Below are positions 29,718 through 38,177 of a stretch of 64,000 nt of DNA, in pieces (positions within the stretch are counted from its first letter, which is position 1; every line of letters starts with the position of its first letter). The translations under genes and the position numbers were made by a program. The notes beneath the pieces were generated by a model. It saw only the letters and a list, made by a program, of their open reading frames with translations, was not told the origin of the DNA and made no database searches. Origin of the DNA: Novacetimonas maltaceti (GTDB lineage Bacteria > Pseudomonadota > Alphaproteobacteria > Acetobacterales > Acetobacteraceae); assembly GCF_002906255.1 (NCBI RefSeq), contig NZ_POTC01000007.1:37562-101561 (forward strand). The letters are read 5' to 3'.

Positions 29718-30776
29718 TCAACGGGGGCTGTCCCCCCCATCCCTTGCGCCATCGGCGGGCGGCAGTCCGGCCAGGATCCGCTTCGCCTGCGTGGCGTCGA
29801 GGTCGTAATGGAAGAAATCGCGATAGAAGGCGCGCGTCTGCTCCACCATGTCGGTGGCCGCGAACAGGTCGGGGTGCAGCACCTGCGCCGCCCATGCAAC
29901 CTGCAGCGGGAATTCACTGCCATAACGATCCCACGGGAACACGCCCGCCGGGTTATGGACCACGCGCCCCGCCTGCACGGCCCTGATGTTGCGCCACACC
30001 CCGCCATCGGCCGCCGGGTCGAAGGTGCCACTGTCGGGGCCAAGGATGATGACATCGGGGTTCCATGCGGCCACCTGCTCGACCGAGACGGGCTTCATGT
30101 TCCCGTCCACCCCGTCCGCCGCGTTGCGCGCGCCTGCAATCGACAGCCATTCGTCAATGATCGTGTGCGCCCCGTCCACGCGCAGCGGGTGCAGCGACTG
30201 GATATGCACCACACGCGGCCGCGCATCGGCAGCCAGCGCGCCGGTGCGCGCGCGGGTGTCATGGATCACCCCGTCAAGCATGGTTTCATACGCCCGCGTC
30301 ACATCATGCGCCTGCTGCGTGCCGATCACCTGCGCCGTCATCTCCAGCGAGCGCCGCAGGCTTGCGACATCGGTAAACCCGGCCACCAGCACCGGAATCC
30401 CCACAGCACGCAGCGCCGCCGCCGTGGCCGACCCGTTGGGAACGAAGGCGACATCCACCCCGGCCTTCAGCAGGCTTTCGGCATTGACGGCGGGGCCGTT
30501 GACCCCGATGGCCTTGTACAGGACGGGCGCGACACGGAACATCCATGGCCGCGTATCGGGACGGTCCACCGTCACCGCGATCCGGTCCGCAGCGCCGAGC
30601 ATGATCGTCAGTTCGTTATGGGCAAACCACAGGTCCGCGATATGCCGGGGCTGTGTGGGGACCTGCTGCACCTGCCCCGTCATGTCGGTCACGCCATGGG
30701 TTGCCGCATGGGCACAAGACACCGACAGCATCATCGCGCCGATCACCCCGACGCCCCATTTCCGCCAATGCCGCAT
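29718..30776 (-). CDS. periplasmic binding protein of a FecB/BtuF-type importer
   Basis: The ligand-binding component, 352 aa. The signal peptide is MRHWRKWGVGVIGAMMLSVSCAHA. The mature domain starts THGVTDMTGQVQQVPTQPRHIADL and has the two-lobe pattern of cluster A-III binding proteins, including WNPDVIILGPDS and RVVHNPAGVFPWDRYGSEFPLQVAWAA. The PWDRYGSE segment resembles proteins that bind iron-siderophore or related chelates. No cobalamin riboswitch, Fur box or TonB-dependent receptor gene was seen next to it. The ligand stays open. Confidence 0.85.
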   Translation of the reverse strand: MRHWRKWGVGVIGAMMLSVSCAHAATHGVTDMTGQVQQVPTQPRHIADLWFAHNELTIMLGAADRIAVTVDRPDTRPWMFRVAPVLYKAIGVNGPAVNAESLLKAGVDVAFVPNGSATAAALRAVGIPVLVAGFTDVASLRRSLEMTAQVIGTQQAHDVTRAYETMLDGVIHDTRARTGALAADARPRVVHIQSLHPLRVDGAHTIIDEWLSIAGARNAADGVDGNMKPVSVEQVAAWNPDVIILGPDSGTFDPAADGGVWRNIRAVQAGRVVHNPAGVFPWDRYGSEFPLQVAWAAQVLHPDLFAATDMVEQTRAFYRDFFHYDLDATQAKRILAGLPPADGARDGGDSPR

Positions 30777-30891
30777 GCCGCTGCCATCCCTTCTGCCTGA
30801 TGGCCCCGATATATCGCATCGGATACATCCCCGGCCAGAGGCGATCTTGTGCCCGTGAAGGCACGTTTTGAAATAATGGATTGAAAAAATT

Positions 30892-30971
30892 AAAAGTTTT
30901 TGGGTGCCGGCTTTTTTCAAAAAGGCGGCGTCCTTCGAAGCTTTTTGGGAAAAAGCTTCACCAGAAACTTC
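30892..30971 (-). repeat. palindromic intergenic repeat family 1, copy D
   Basis: Reverse orientation. The outer stem is AAAAGTTTTTGGG / CCAGAAACTTC. Hairpin 2 has one mismatch (GCCGGC against GGCGGC), and hairpin 1 is GAAGCTTTTTGG / AAAAAGCTTC. This copy lies between co-directional genes: downstream of gcvP and upstream of the ABC binding-protein gene. The other four copies do not share this context. Confidence 0.85.
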
Positions 30972-30994
30972 TTAATGATTTTCCCGACAGCCCA

Positions 30995-31026
30995 TAAAAA
31001 AAGCCGCCCCGACAAGGGCGGCTTTT
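30995..31026 (-). terminator. rho-independent terminator after gcvP
   Basis: An 11-pair stem AAAAGCCGCCC / GGGCGGCTTTT, loop CGACAA. On the gcvP strand it ends in TTTTTTT. It starts 25 bp after the gcvP stop. Confidence 0.85.
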
Positions 31027-31050
31027 CCAGATCCGTTATGTAACCGTGGA

Positions 31051-33936
31051 TCAGTCCTCGGCATAGGTCGAGATGTCAGGGCACGAGCAGACGAGGTTGC
31101 GGTCACCATAGGCATTGTCCAGCCGGTTGACCGGCGACCAGTATTTGGTCCCCGCCTGCACTTCACCGGGCAGGCAGCCACGCGCACGGTCATACGCCCG
31201 GTTCCATTGCGGGTCGGTCACGTCACGCACCGTATGCGGCGCATGGCGCAGGGGGCTGTCCTCCACCTTGATCGCGCCATCCATGATCTCGCTGATTTCC
31301 GCATGGATCGCGATCATCGCATCGCAGAAACGGTCCAGCTCACGCAGGCCCTCGGACTCCGTCGGCTCGATCATGAACGTGCCCGCGACGGGGAAGCTGA
31401 CGGTCGGGGCATGGAAGCCGTGGTCGACCAGACGCTTGGCGATGTCATCGACCGTCACCCCGGCCGTATCGCGCACGGGGCGCAGGTCGATGATGCATTC
31501 ATGCGCCACCCGCCCGTTCGCCCCGCGATACAGCACCGGATAATAATCCGACAGCCGCGCCGCGATGTAGTTGGAGTTCAGGATCGCGGCCTCGGTCGCG
31601 CGGCGCAGGCCCGCATCCCCCATCATCTTCATGTAGGTCCACGAAATCGGCAGCACATCGGCCGAGCCGAACGGCGCCGCGCACACGGCATTGGCCTCGC
31701 CCAGTTCGGGACGCCCCGGCAGGAACGGCGCAAGGTGCGCGCCCACGCCAATCGGCCCCATGCCCGGACCACCGCCGCCATGCGGGATGCAGAACGTCTT
31801 GTGCAGGTTGAAGTGGCTGACGTCCGAGCCGTAGGAACCCGGACGCGACAGCCCGACCTGCGCATTCATGTTCGCCCCGTCAAGGTAGACCTGGCCGCCC
31901 GCCGCATGGACCAGGTCGCACAGTTCGCGCACGCTCTGCTCGAACACGCCATGGGTGGAGGGATAGGTGATCATGATCGCGGCAAGCTGCGGCGCGTACT
32001 GCGCGATGCGTGCCTTCAGGTCATCCATGTCCACGTTGCCATGTTCGTCGCACTTGACGACGACAACCTTCATCCCCGCCATCTGCGCCGATGCCGGGTT
32101 GGTGCCATGGGCGGATGCCGGGATCAGGCACACGTCACGCCCGGCCTCGCCCCGCGCGCGGTGATAGGCACGGATCGCCAGCAGCCCGGCATATTCGCCC
32201 TGCGCGCCCGAATTGGGCTGGAGCGAGACGGCGTCATACCCGCTGATGCGGCACAGCATCTGCTGCAGGTCCGCGAACAGTTCGGCGTAGCCTTCCATCT
32301 GGTCCGCCGGGGCGAAGGGATGGATGTCACAGAATTCCGGCCACGTGATCGGCATCATCTCCGCCGTGGCGTTCAGCTTCATCGTGCATGACCCCAGCGG
32401 GATCATCGAACGGTCAAGCGCAAGGTCCTTGTCCGCAAGGCGGCGCAGGTAGCGCAGCATGTCGGTTTCGGAGCGATAGGCGCTGAAGACCGGCTGCGTC
32501 AGCAGCGTGCCCGTGCGCGCCAGCGCCTGCGGGATCGCACTGCCCGAAGCGTCGAGCGTCGCTTCCATCGTCGCCACGCGCGCCGCGTCCCCGGCGAAGC
32601 ACGTCCAGATCTTGCGCACGACTTCAGGCGTCGTCGTCTCGTCAAGGCTGAGGCCAAGGGTATGTGCGTCAATGCGGCGCAGGTTCATCCCCGCCGCCAC
32701 CGCGCGCTCCGCAATGGCTGCCGTGCGGTCACCTGTCGCAATGCTCAGCGTGTCGAAGAAGGCGTCCGTGCGCACGTCCTCGCCCAACGCGCGCAGGCCC
32801 GCGGCGGCCACGACACACAGGCGGTGGATACGCTGCGCGATCGCGCGCAGGCCGTCGGGCCCATGATACAGCGCATACATCGACGACACGACCGCCGGCA
32901 GCACCTGCGCGGTGCAGATGTTCGACGTCGCCTTTTCGCGGCGGATATGCTGCTCACGCGTCTGCAGCGCAAGGCGATAGGCCGGCTCGCCGCGCGAATC
33001 GATCGACACGCCAACAAGGCGGCCGGGCATGTTGCGCTTGAACGCATCGCGCACCGCCATGTACGCCGCATGCGGGCCACCGGCCCCCATCGGCATGCCA
33101 TAACGCTGCATCGAACCGACCGCGATATCAGCCCCCAGCGCGCCGGGACTTTCGAGCAGCAGCAGCGCCATCGGGTCCGCCGCCATCGCCGCGATCGCGC
33201 CTGCCGCATGCAGGGCCTCGATGGCGGCACGCGGGTCGCGCACCTGCCCGGAGGAGCCGGGATACTGGAACAGCGCGCCGAACACCCCGTCCGCGTGCAG
33301 GTCATGCGCGGGATCGCCCACCACCAGCGTCCAGCCCATCGGCTCGGCGCGGGTGCGCAGGACGGAGATCACCTGCGGATGGCAGTCCGCATCGACGAAG
33401 AACGATGTCGCCTTGCTGCGTGCGACGCGACGCGCCATGGCCATGGCTTCCGCCGCCGCCGTGGCTTCGTCCAGCAGCGAGGCATTGGCCACGTCCAGCC
33501 CGGTCAGTTCGATCACCAGCGTCTGGAAGTTCAGCAGCGCCTCCAGACGGCCCTGGCTGATTTCGGGCTGGTACGGGGTATAGGCCGTGTACCAGGCCGG
33601 GCTTTCCAGCACGTTGCGCTGGATCACGCCCGGCAGGATCGTGTTGTAATATCCCTGCCCGATCAGTGACGTCATCACCCTGTTGCGGCGCGCGATCTGG
33701 CGCAGGCGATCCAGCGCCTGCGTTTCGGACACGCCGGCACCCAGACCCATCTCCCCCTTCAGGCGGATATCGCCGGGGACGGTCTGCGCCATCAGGTCCT
33801 CAAGGCTTTCCGCCCCGACGACACGCAGCATGTCGCGCACGTCATGGGCATCGGGGCCGACATGACGCGCGCAGAACGCGTCAGGATCGCTGCCCGCGCC
33901 CTGCCACAGGGGGGAGTTATCGGTGAAAGACGTCAT
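31051..33936 (-). CDS. gcvP: glycine dehydrogenase (decarboxylating), P protein
   Basis: Decarboxylates glycine with pyridoxal phosphate and passes the aminomethyl group to the lipoyl arm of GcvH. This is the one-polypeptide form, 961 aa. The PLP lysine is in [18 protein letters not shown] (about residue 690). Other segments are [31 protein letters not shown] and [14 protein letters not shown]. The start [13 protein letters not shown] is 37 bp after the gcvH stop; a longer start is not family-like. It is the last gene of gcvT-gcvH-gcvP behind a glycine riboswitch. Confidence 0.97.
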   Translation of the reverse strand: MTSFTDNSPLWQGAGSDPDAFCARHVGPDAHDVRDMLRVVGAESLEDLMAQTVPGDIRLKGEMGLGAGVSETQALDRLRQIARRNRVMTSLIGQGYYNTILPGVIQRNVLESPAWYTAYTPYQPEISQGRLEALLNFQTLVIELTGLDVANASLLDEATAAAEAMAMARRVARSKATSFFVDADCHPQVISVLRTRAEPMGWTLVVGDPAHDLHADGVFGALFQYPGSSGQVRDPRAAIEALHAAGAIAAMAADPMALLLLESPGALGADIAVGSMQRYGMPMGAGGPHAAYMAVRDAFKRNMPGRLVGVSIDSRGEPAYRLALQTREQHIRREKATSNICTAQVLPAVVSSMYALYHGPDGLRAIAQRIHRLCVVAAAGLRALGEDVRTDAFFDTLSIATGDRTAAIAERAVAAGMNLRRIDAHTLGLSLDETTTPEVVRKIWTCFAGDAARVATMEATLDASGSAIPQALARTGTLLTQPVFSAYRSETDMLRYLRRLADKDLALDRSMIPLGSCTMKLNATAEMMPITWPEFCDIHPFAPADQMEGYAELFADLQQMLCRISGYDAVSLQPNSGAQGEYAGLLAIRAYHRARGEAGRDVCLIPASAHGTNPASAQMAGMKVVVVKCDEHGNVDMDDLKARIAQYAPQLAAIMITYPSTHGVFEQSVRELCDLVHAAGGQVYLDGANMNAQVGLSRPGSYGSDVSHFNLHKTFCIPHGGGGPGMGPIGVGAHLAPFLPGRPELGEANAVCAAPFGSADVLPISWTYMKMMGDAGLRRATEAAILNSNYIAARLSDYYPVLYRGANGRVAHECIIDLRPVRDTAGVTVDDIAKRLVDHGFHAPTVSFPVAGTFMIEPTESEGLRELDRFCDAMIAIHAEISEIMDGAIKVEDSPLRHAPHTVRDVTDPQWNRAYDRARGCLPGEVQAGTKYWSPVNRLDNAYGDRNLVCSCPDISTYAED

Positions 33937-33973
33937 GATCGGGAACTCCGTCAGGTCACAGGCAGCAGGGATA

Positions 33974-34339
33974 TCAGGCCAGCAGCGCGGCGTAGGCCGC
34001 AGCGTCGAGCAGGCCGTCAAGCTGCGAGCGGTCGGCCATCTTCATGCGCACGATCCAGCCCTCGGCTTCCGGCGCGCGGTTGATCAGCGACGGATCCTCC
34101 GCCAGTGCGCCGTTGAACGCGGCGACCGTGCCGCCCACGGGGGCATAGATGTCGGAGGCGGCCTTCACCGACTCCACGACCGCGACGCTGTCGCCCTGTG
34201 CGACGTCGGTGCCGGCGTCCTTGGCTTCGACGAAGACAAGTTCGCCAAGTTCATCGGCCGCATGCTGCGTGATGCCGACGACGACCTCGTCGCCCTCGAT
34301 GCGCAGCCACTCATGTTCCTTGGTGTAATAGGTGCTCAT
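33974..34339 (-). CDS. gcvH: glycine cleavage system H protein
   Basis: The lipoyl carrier that shuttles the methylamine group between P, T and L proteins. The product is 121 aa. The lipoylated lysine lies in [13 protein letters not shown] (about residue 64). The start [12 protein letters not shown] and the C-terminal WIVRMKMAD are canonical. It sits 56 bp after gcvT in the riboswitch-controlled operon. Confidence 0.97.
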   Translation of the reverse strand: MSTYYTKEHEWLRIEGDEVVVGITQHAADELGELVFVEAKDAGTDVAQGDSVAVVESVKAASDIYAPVGGTVAAFNGALAEDPSLINRAPEAEGWIVRMKMADRSQLDGLLDAAAYAALLA

Positions 34340-34395
34340 GATCCGCTCGTTTCCTATGATGGTGGATGTTGGGAAAACCGGGTGAAATCCGGGGC

Positions 34396-35529
34396 CTAGC
34401 GCCGGAAGGTCGGCGCCACGAACGGCAGCGCGACCACATGGACCGGCAGGAAGCGCCCCCGCACGCCCGCGAACAGCGGCGTGCCAATGGCCGACGATGC
34501 CGCCTCGACATAGCCCATGGACACCGGGCCGGGGACGCTGGGGCCGAATGCGCCCGATGTCACATGCCCGACCTGGCGGGTGCCTTCGGCATCGCTGAAC
34601 AGCGGCGCGCCGCCACGGATCGGGGCGCGTCCCTCACCCTTCAGTCCGACGCGACGGCGCGTGGCCCCTTCGGCAAGCTGCTTCGCCACGATGTCGGCGC
34701 CCGGATACCCGCCGGCACGCGCGCCACCGGGACGGCGGCTTTTCTGGATCGACCATTCCAGCGCGCCTTCGACCGGCGATGTCGTGGTGTCGATATCCGA
34801 ACCATACAGGCACAGCCCGGCCTCCAACCGCAGGCTGTCACGCGCGCCAAGGCCCGCGGCGGCCATGTCCGTGCAGGCCAGCAGGGCGCGGGCGACCTTT
34901 TCCGCCTGGGGGGCAGGCATGCCGATCTCGAACCCGTCCTCGCCAGTGTAGCCGGAGCGCGAGACGATGCACGGCACGCCCGCGACCTCGGTCTCGATCA
35001 CGTCCATGAAGCGCATGTCCGCCGTCGCGGGCGCCAGTTCGGCCATCGCCGCGACCGCCGCGGGCCCCTGGGCCGCGATCAGGGCGCGATCCGACAGGAA
35101 TTCCACCTCGCACACATCGGAAATCCCGGCCTTGACCAGCGCGAAATCCGCCTCCTTGCACGCGGCGTTGACCACCAGCAGGAACCACGTTCCCATGTTG
35201 GCGATCATCAGGTCATCGCTGATGCCACCATCCTCGCGCATCAGCAGCGCATAACGCTGCCGGCCGGGACGCAGGGCGACGATATCGGCGGGGACAAGCC
35301 GTTCGAGCGCCAGCGCCGCATCGGCCATCACGCCCGAACGCGGGCGCACGCGCACCTGCCCCATATGCGAGACGTCGAAGAGGCTGCCTGCCGTGCGGGT
35401 ATGCAGGTGTTCGGCCATGACGCCAGCGGCGTACTGGACCGGCATGTCATACCCGGCGAAGGGCACCATGCGCCCCCCCAGTTCAAGATGCAGCGCGTGC
35501 AGCGGCGTGCGCAGAAGACCCTCGGTCAT
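34396..35529 (-). CDS. gcvT: glycine cleavage system T protein (aminomethyltransferase)
   Basis: Transfers the methylene group from aminomethyl-lipoyl GcvH to tetrahydrofolate and releases ammonia. The product is 377 aa. Family segments are LGGRMVPFAGYDMPVQY, GSLFDVSHMGQVRVRP, SRSGYTGEDGFEIGMP and LRLEAGLCLYGSDIDTTTSPVEGALEWS. The first gene of the operon, it starts about 220 bp after the 3' end of the glycine riboswitch. Confidence 0.96.
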   Translation of the reverse strand: MTEGLLRTPLHALHLELGGRMVPFAGYDMPVQYAAGVMAEHLHTRTAGSLFDVSHMGQVRVRPRSGVMADAALALERLVPADIVALRPGRQRYALLMREDGGISDDLMIANMGTWFLLVVNAACKEADFALVKAGISDVCEVEFLSDRALIAAQGPAAVAAMAELAPATADMRFMDVIETEVAGVPCIVSRSGYTGEDGFEIGMPAPQAEKVARALLACTDMAAAGLGARDSLRLEAGLCLYGSDIDTTTSPVEGALEWSIQKSRRPGGARAGGYPGADIVAKQLAEGATRRRVGLKGEGRAPIRGGAPLFSDAEGTRQVGHVTSGAFGPSVPGPVSMGYVEAASSAIGTPLFAGVRGRFLPVHVVALPFVAPTFRR

Positions 35530-35749
35530 GCGAAGACTACCTCGTCATTGCGATATGTCCCCACGACGCGCGCGCCACGGCCCGCATCCCGCAACGCCGG
35601 CGGCGCCACAGGGGAAAAGGCCGCGGCGTCGGGACGCGCGCAGGGGGAACATGTGCGGGGGGATGCCAGAAATTGCGAAATCGTTACGATCTGTGCCGAA
35701 AGCATGGACATGAAAAGGGCTCCCGCGACTCCGTGATGGATATCACCTG

Positions 35750-35912
35750 CCCCTTCTGTCACCTGTGCCTGAGATCGCTATCCCGTCGGCGGACGCCACC
35801 GCGAACGGCGCGCCTCTTTCCAGAAGTTATCACCGACCGGTCCTTTTGCCTGAGAGTTTCCGGGGCGGTTGCTCCTTCGGCGCCGGCATGGCCGGTCTCT
35901 CCCGTGTCGATA
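35750..35912 (-). ncRNA. tandem glycine riboswitch upstream of gcvT-gcvH-gcvP
   Basis: Two consecutive glycine aptamers on the gcvT strand. The first has GGGAGAGACC, GCGCCGAAGGAGCAA and AACTCTCAGGCAAAAGGAC (about 35834-35908), all consensus blocks. The second (about 35754-35826) has CTTCTGGAAAGAG, GCCGACGGGATAGC and TCTCAGGCACAGGTGACAGAAG. Its P1 ends CTTCTG/CAGAAG pair, but it departs from consensus in the GCCGAAGG block. Glycine binding usually turns on the cleavage genes. The 220 bp to gcvT should hold the expression platform. Confidence 0.9.
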
Positions 35913-35919
35913 CCCGACT

Positions 35920-35948
35920 GCTTGACATGACACGCGAACACAAGTCAA
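35920..35948 (-). promoter_or_regulatory. possible promoter of the gcv operon
   Basis: On the gcvT strand a perfect-looking -35 box TTGACT (35943-35948) is followed after 17 bases by a weak -10, TCAAGC. Transcription would begin close to 35912, exactly where the riboswitch starts, which supports the assignment. Confidence 0.4.
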
Positions 35949-36043
35949 TCCATGAAAACGCCCGATGTCCCGCGTCCATGCGCGCGCCTGCACGCACCGG
36001 GGCGGGGCATCCGTTCCTGCTGTCACAAAGAAGGATGCCAGAC

Positions 36044-36352
36044 ATGGCCGACACCTCCCTGATCATCATCGCGGAATTCGAAACCACGGCCGCCACGCGC
36101 AAGCCCTTCCTCGAGGCATGCCTCGAGGACAGCATCCGTTCGGTCACGGACGAGGCGGGATGTTCGTGCTTTGACGTGCTGACCACGTCGGACGAACCCG
36201 ACACCGTGATCCTGCACGAAGTCTATGACAGCCCGGCCGCGTTCGAGGCGCACCAGGCAACGCCGCATTTCAAGGCGTTCAGCAACGCGGTCAACACGCT
36301 GAAGGTCCGCACCGTGAGCGTGCGCAAGACGACGCGCAACGCGACGGCATGA
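36044..36352 (+). CDS. antibiotic biosynthesis monooxygenase (ABM) domain protein
   Basis: A small dimeric ferredoxin-like alpha/beta protein of the YgiN/ABM group, 102 aa. It reads SLIIIAEFETTAATRKPFLEA, then GCSCFDVLTTSDEPDTVILHEVYDSPAAFEAHQATPHFKAF, the family pattern with the HQxTPHF motif. Such proteins include quinol monooxygenases, but many have no known function. The ATG at 36044 is nine bases after AAGAAGG. It is divergent from gcvT and convergent with speE, with a family 1 repeat between. Confidence 0.85.
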   Translation: MADTSLIIIAEFETTAATRKPFLEACLEDSIRSVTDEAGCSCFDVLTTSDEPDTVILHEVYDSPAAFEAHQATPHFKAFSNAVNTLKVRTVSVRKTTRNATA

Positions 36353-36383
36353 CTCGTTTCGGAATAAACCCTGAAAAGTAATG

Positions 36384-36464
36384 AAAGTTTTTGGTGAAGC
36401 TTTTTGCAAAAAGCTTCGAAAGACGTCGCCTTTTTCGATCAAAAGGCGACGCCCAGAAACTTTT
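36384..36464 (+). repeat. palindromic intergenic repeat family 1, copy E
   Basis: Forward orientation. Hairpin 1 is TGAAGCTTTTTG / CAAAAAGCTTC. Hairpin 2 reads CGTCGCCTTTT / AAAAGGCGACG, so a C-G pair of copies B and C has become T-A on both sides, a compensatory change. The outer stem is AAAGTTTTTGG / CCAGAAACTTT. Between convergent genes, 51 bp from the speE stop. Confidence 0.85.
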
Positions 36465-36514
36465 GTCATGTCAGGACTGCTGGGCGGGGAATGATTTTCT
36501 CCGCCCACGACAGG

Positions 36515-37390
36515 TCAGGCTTCCGGGGTGTAGCCCGGCAGGTTGCGCGCGATATAGGGCGGCAGCACGAAGGACGCGACGTGCATTTCGGGCGTCCAGT
36601 ACTGGCATCCCGCAATCCCCGCCTTACGCGCGCGTTCGCGGATGGTCGCGACATCCTGGCCACCCGGCGCCTCGCCCTTCGCCGCGATGCCCAGCGTCAT
36701 GAACCCGCCGACATAGGTCGGGACCGCCGCGACATAGGCGGAGACATGGCGGAAGAACTGTGCGCGGCGCGCGCTGGTGTCACGCAGTTCGTCGGCCTGC
36801 ATGAAGGGCACGCCGCACTGGTTCACGATCAGGCCGTTTTCGGTCAGGATCCGCGCGCAGTGGCGATAGAACGAATCGGTGAACAGCACTTCGCCCACGC
36901 CGATCGGGTCGGTGCTGTCGACGATGATGGCGTCAAACGACCCATCGGGCGCATTGGCGACATATTCGATCCCGTCACCCACGATCACGTCGGCGCGCGG
37001 GTCGTTCCACGCATCGCCCGCGATGTCGGGCAGGAACTTCTTCGACAGGGAAATGACTTCCCCGTCGATTTCGACCATGACCGCGCGCTCGACCGTCCTG
37101 TGCTGCAGCACGCGGCGCAGCACGCCGCCATCGCCCGCCCCGATGATCAGGACATTGCGCGCCGCCCCATGGGCCAGCAGCGGCACATGCGTCAGCATCT
37201 CCTGGTACACGAACTCGTCGCGCTCGGTGATCTGCACCACCCCGTCGAGCATCAGGACACGGCCATAATCCTCGTTCTCGAATACCGCGATGTCCTGGAA
37301 CGCGCTTTTGGTCTGGGCCAGCATCCTGTTGACGCGAAGCTGCTGCCGCCAGCCGCCATAGAGGGTTTCGCTGATCCAGACGTCGGACAT
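36515..37390 (-). CDS. speE: spermidine synthase
   Basis: Transfers aminopropyl from decarboxylated S-adenosylmethionine to putrescine. The product is 291 aa. Motifs are DYGRVLMLDGVVQITERDEFVYQEML, LIIGAGDGGVLRRVLQH and DAIIVDSTDPIGVGEVLFTDSFY with the catalytic aspartate. The second of two adjacent ATGs was chosen because AAGGAG stands seven bases before it. It follows speD by 150 bp, with a terminator-like hairpin in the gap. The C-terminal WTPEMHVASFVLPPYIARNL is typical. Confidence 0.95.
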   Translation of the reverse strand: MSDVWISETLYGGWRQQLRVNRMLAQTKSAFQDIAVFENEDYGRVLMLDGVVQITERDEFVYQEMLTHVPLLAHGAARNVLIIGAGDGGVLRRVLQHRTVERAVMVEIDGEVISLSKKFLPDIAGDAWNDPRADVIVGDGIEYVANAPDGSFDAIIVDSTDPIGVGEVLFTDSFYRHCARILTENGLIVNQCGVPFMQADELRDTSARRAQFFRHVSAYVAAVPTYVGGFMTLGIAAKGEAPGGQDVATIRERARKAGIAGCQYWTPEMHVASFVLPPYIARNLPGYTPEA

Positions 37391-37418
37391 CATGGTACTC
37401 CTTGAAAAATATCCATGC

Positions 37419-37446
37419 GAAAACGGGCCGGACACCGGGTCCGGCC
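37419..37446 (-). terminator. hairpin between speD and speE
   Basis: A perfect eight-pair stem GGCCGGAC / GTCCGGCC with loop CCGGT on the gene strand, followed by GTTTTCG. It looks like a terminator or attenuator for speD, so read-through to speE may be partial. Confidence 0.55.
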
Positions 37447-37540
37447 TGTCATCTTCTCCCGTATGGGAAATATCGGGTGCGGGCGGGACGCCGCAGGACA
37501 GGGCATGGGGGACATGTCACATCCCCCCCATGCAGGCACG

Positions 37541-38005
37541 TTACAGCGCGACGCGACCGCGACGCTGTTCGTCCACCTCGATCCGGCCGGCCTGGAACAG
37601 GCGCTGCATGACCGGAATCGCCAGGTGCGGGTCACATGCGCCACACATGAAGATGTCCACGGCGGCGAAATTGCGTTCCGGCCACGTATGGATGGAAATG
37701 TGGCTTTCCGCCAGGACGACCACGCCCGACACGCCGCCATTGGGCGTGAAATGGTGGAAGTGGCTGTGCAGGATTGTCGCCCCGGCCGTCACTGCGGCTT
37801 CGCACAGGGTGCGGTCGATCTTGTCCGGATCGTCAAGATTGTGCGCATCCCAAAGATCGACAAGAAGATGCGTTCCCGCAAACTTCATCCCGTCTTTTTC
37901 GACGAAATAATCTTTCCGGTCGTCGTCGGACGAAAACGGCGCTGAAGAGATCTGGTTATCGCTCGGGAGTTCCGAGACCATCCCCAGTTGAGCAAGTGCG
38001 TTCAT
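37541..38005 (-). CDS. speD: S-adenosylmethionine decarboxylase proenzyme
   Basis: Makes the aminopropyl donor for SpeE. It belongs to the small class of bacterial AdoMetDC that cleaves itself to make a pyruvoyl group. The processing serine is in AESHISIHTWPE (about residue 108), with HSHFHHFTPNGGVSG before it and VDIFMCGACDP after it. The product is 154 aa. The ATG of MNALAQLG has GGGGGT seven bases upstream. An in-frame ATG at 38113 would add 36 residues that are not family-like. Confidence 0.93.
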   Translation of the reverse strand: MNALAQLGMVSELPSDNQISSAPFSSDDDRKDYFVEKDGMKFAGTHLLVDLWDAHNLDDPDKIDRTLCEAAVTAGATILHSHFHHFTPNGGVSGVVVLAESHISIHTWPERNFAAVDIFMCGACDPHLAIPVMQRLFQAGRIEVDEQRRGRVAL

Positions 38006-38177
38006 CACGTACCCCCAAACCAGTAGACAGCCTGTTGGGCAGACATTGCCCCCTTGGGCCAAGAGCGCCGCTGATAGGGCTTCTGACGGGCAGGACGCAA
38101 GCATTTTCCGCATGATGGGGACAATATTTTTTGTATTTCCCCATCACGCCCGCAACTTCGCCCCGCCGCGCCGGTTT

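Larger units (their letters stand above)
35530..36043. other. gcvT leader and divergent intergenic region
   Basis: This 514-base region between divergent gcvT and the ABM-domain gene holds the tandem glycine riboswitch (35750-35912) and its promoter. It also includes a further 220 bases that should contain the expression platform. No protein gene is evident. Confidence 0.7.

Noticed and set aside
30777..30891. A cobalamin riboswitch before the ABC binding-protein gene
   Set aside because: No B12-box or other conserved block was found in the short leader.
38005..38113. A longer SpeD starting at 38113
   Set aside because: The extra 36 residues are not family-like and the ATG at 38005 has a good ribosome site.
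38117..38143. A GGGGA...TCCCC imperfect inverted repeat between uvrA and speD as a terminator
   Set aside because: The arms pair over only five strong bases, the loop is AT-rich, and no T-run follows on the uvrA strand.
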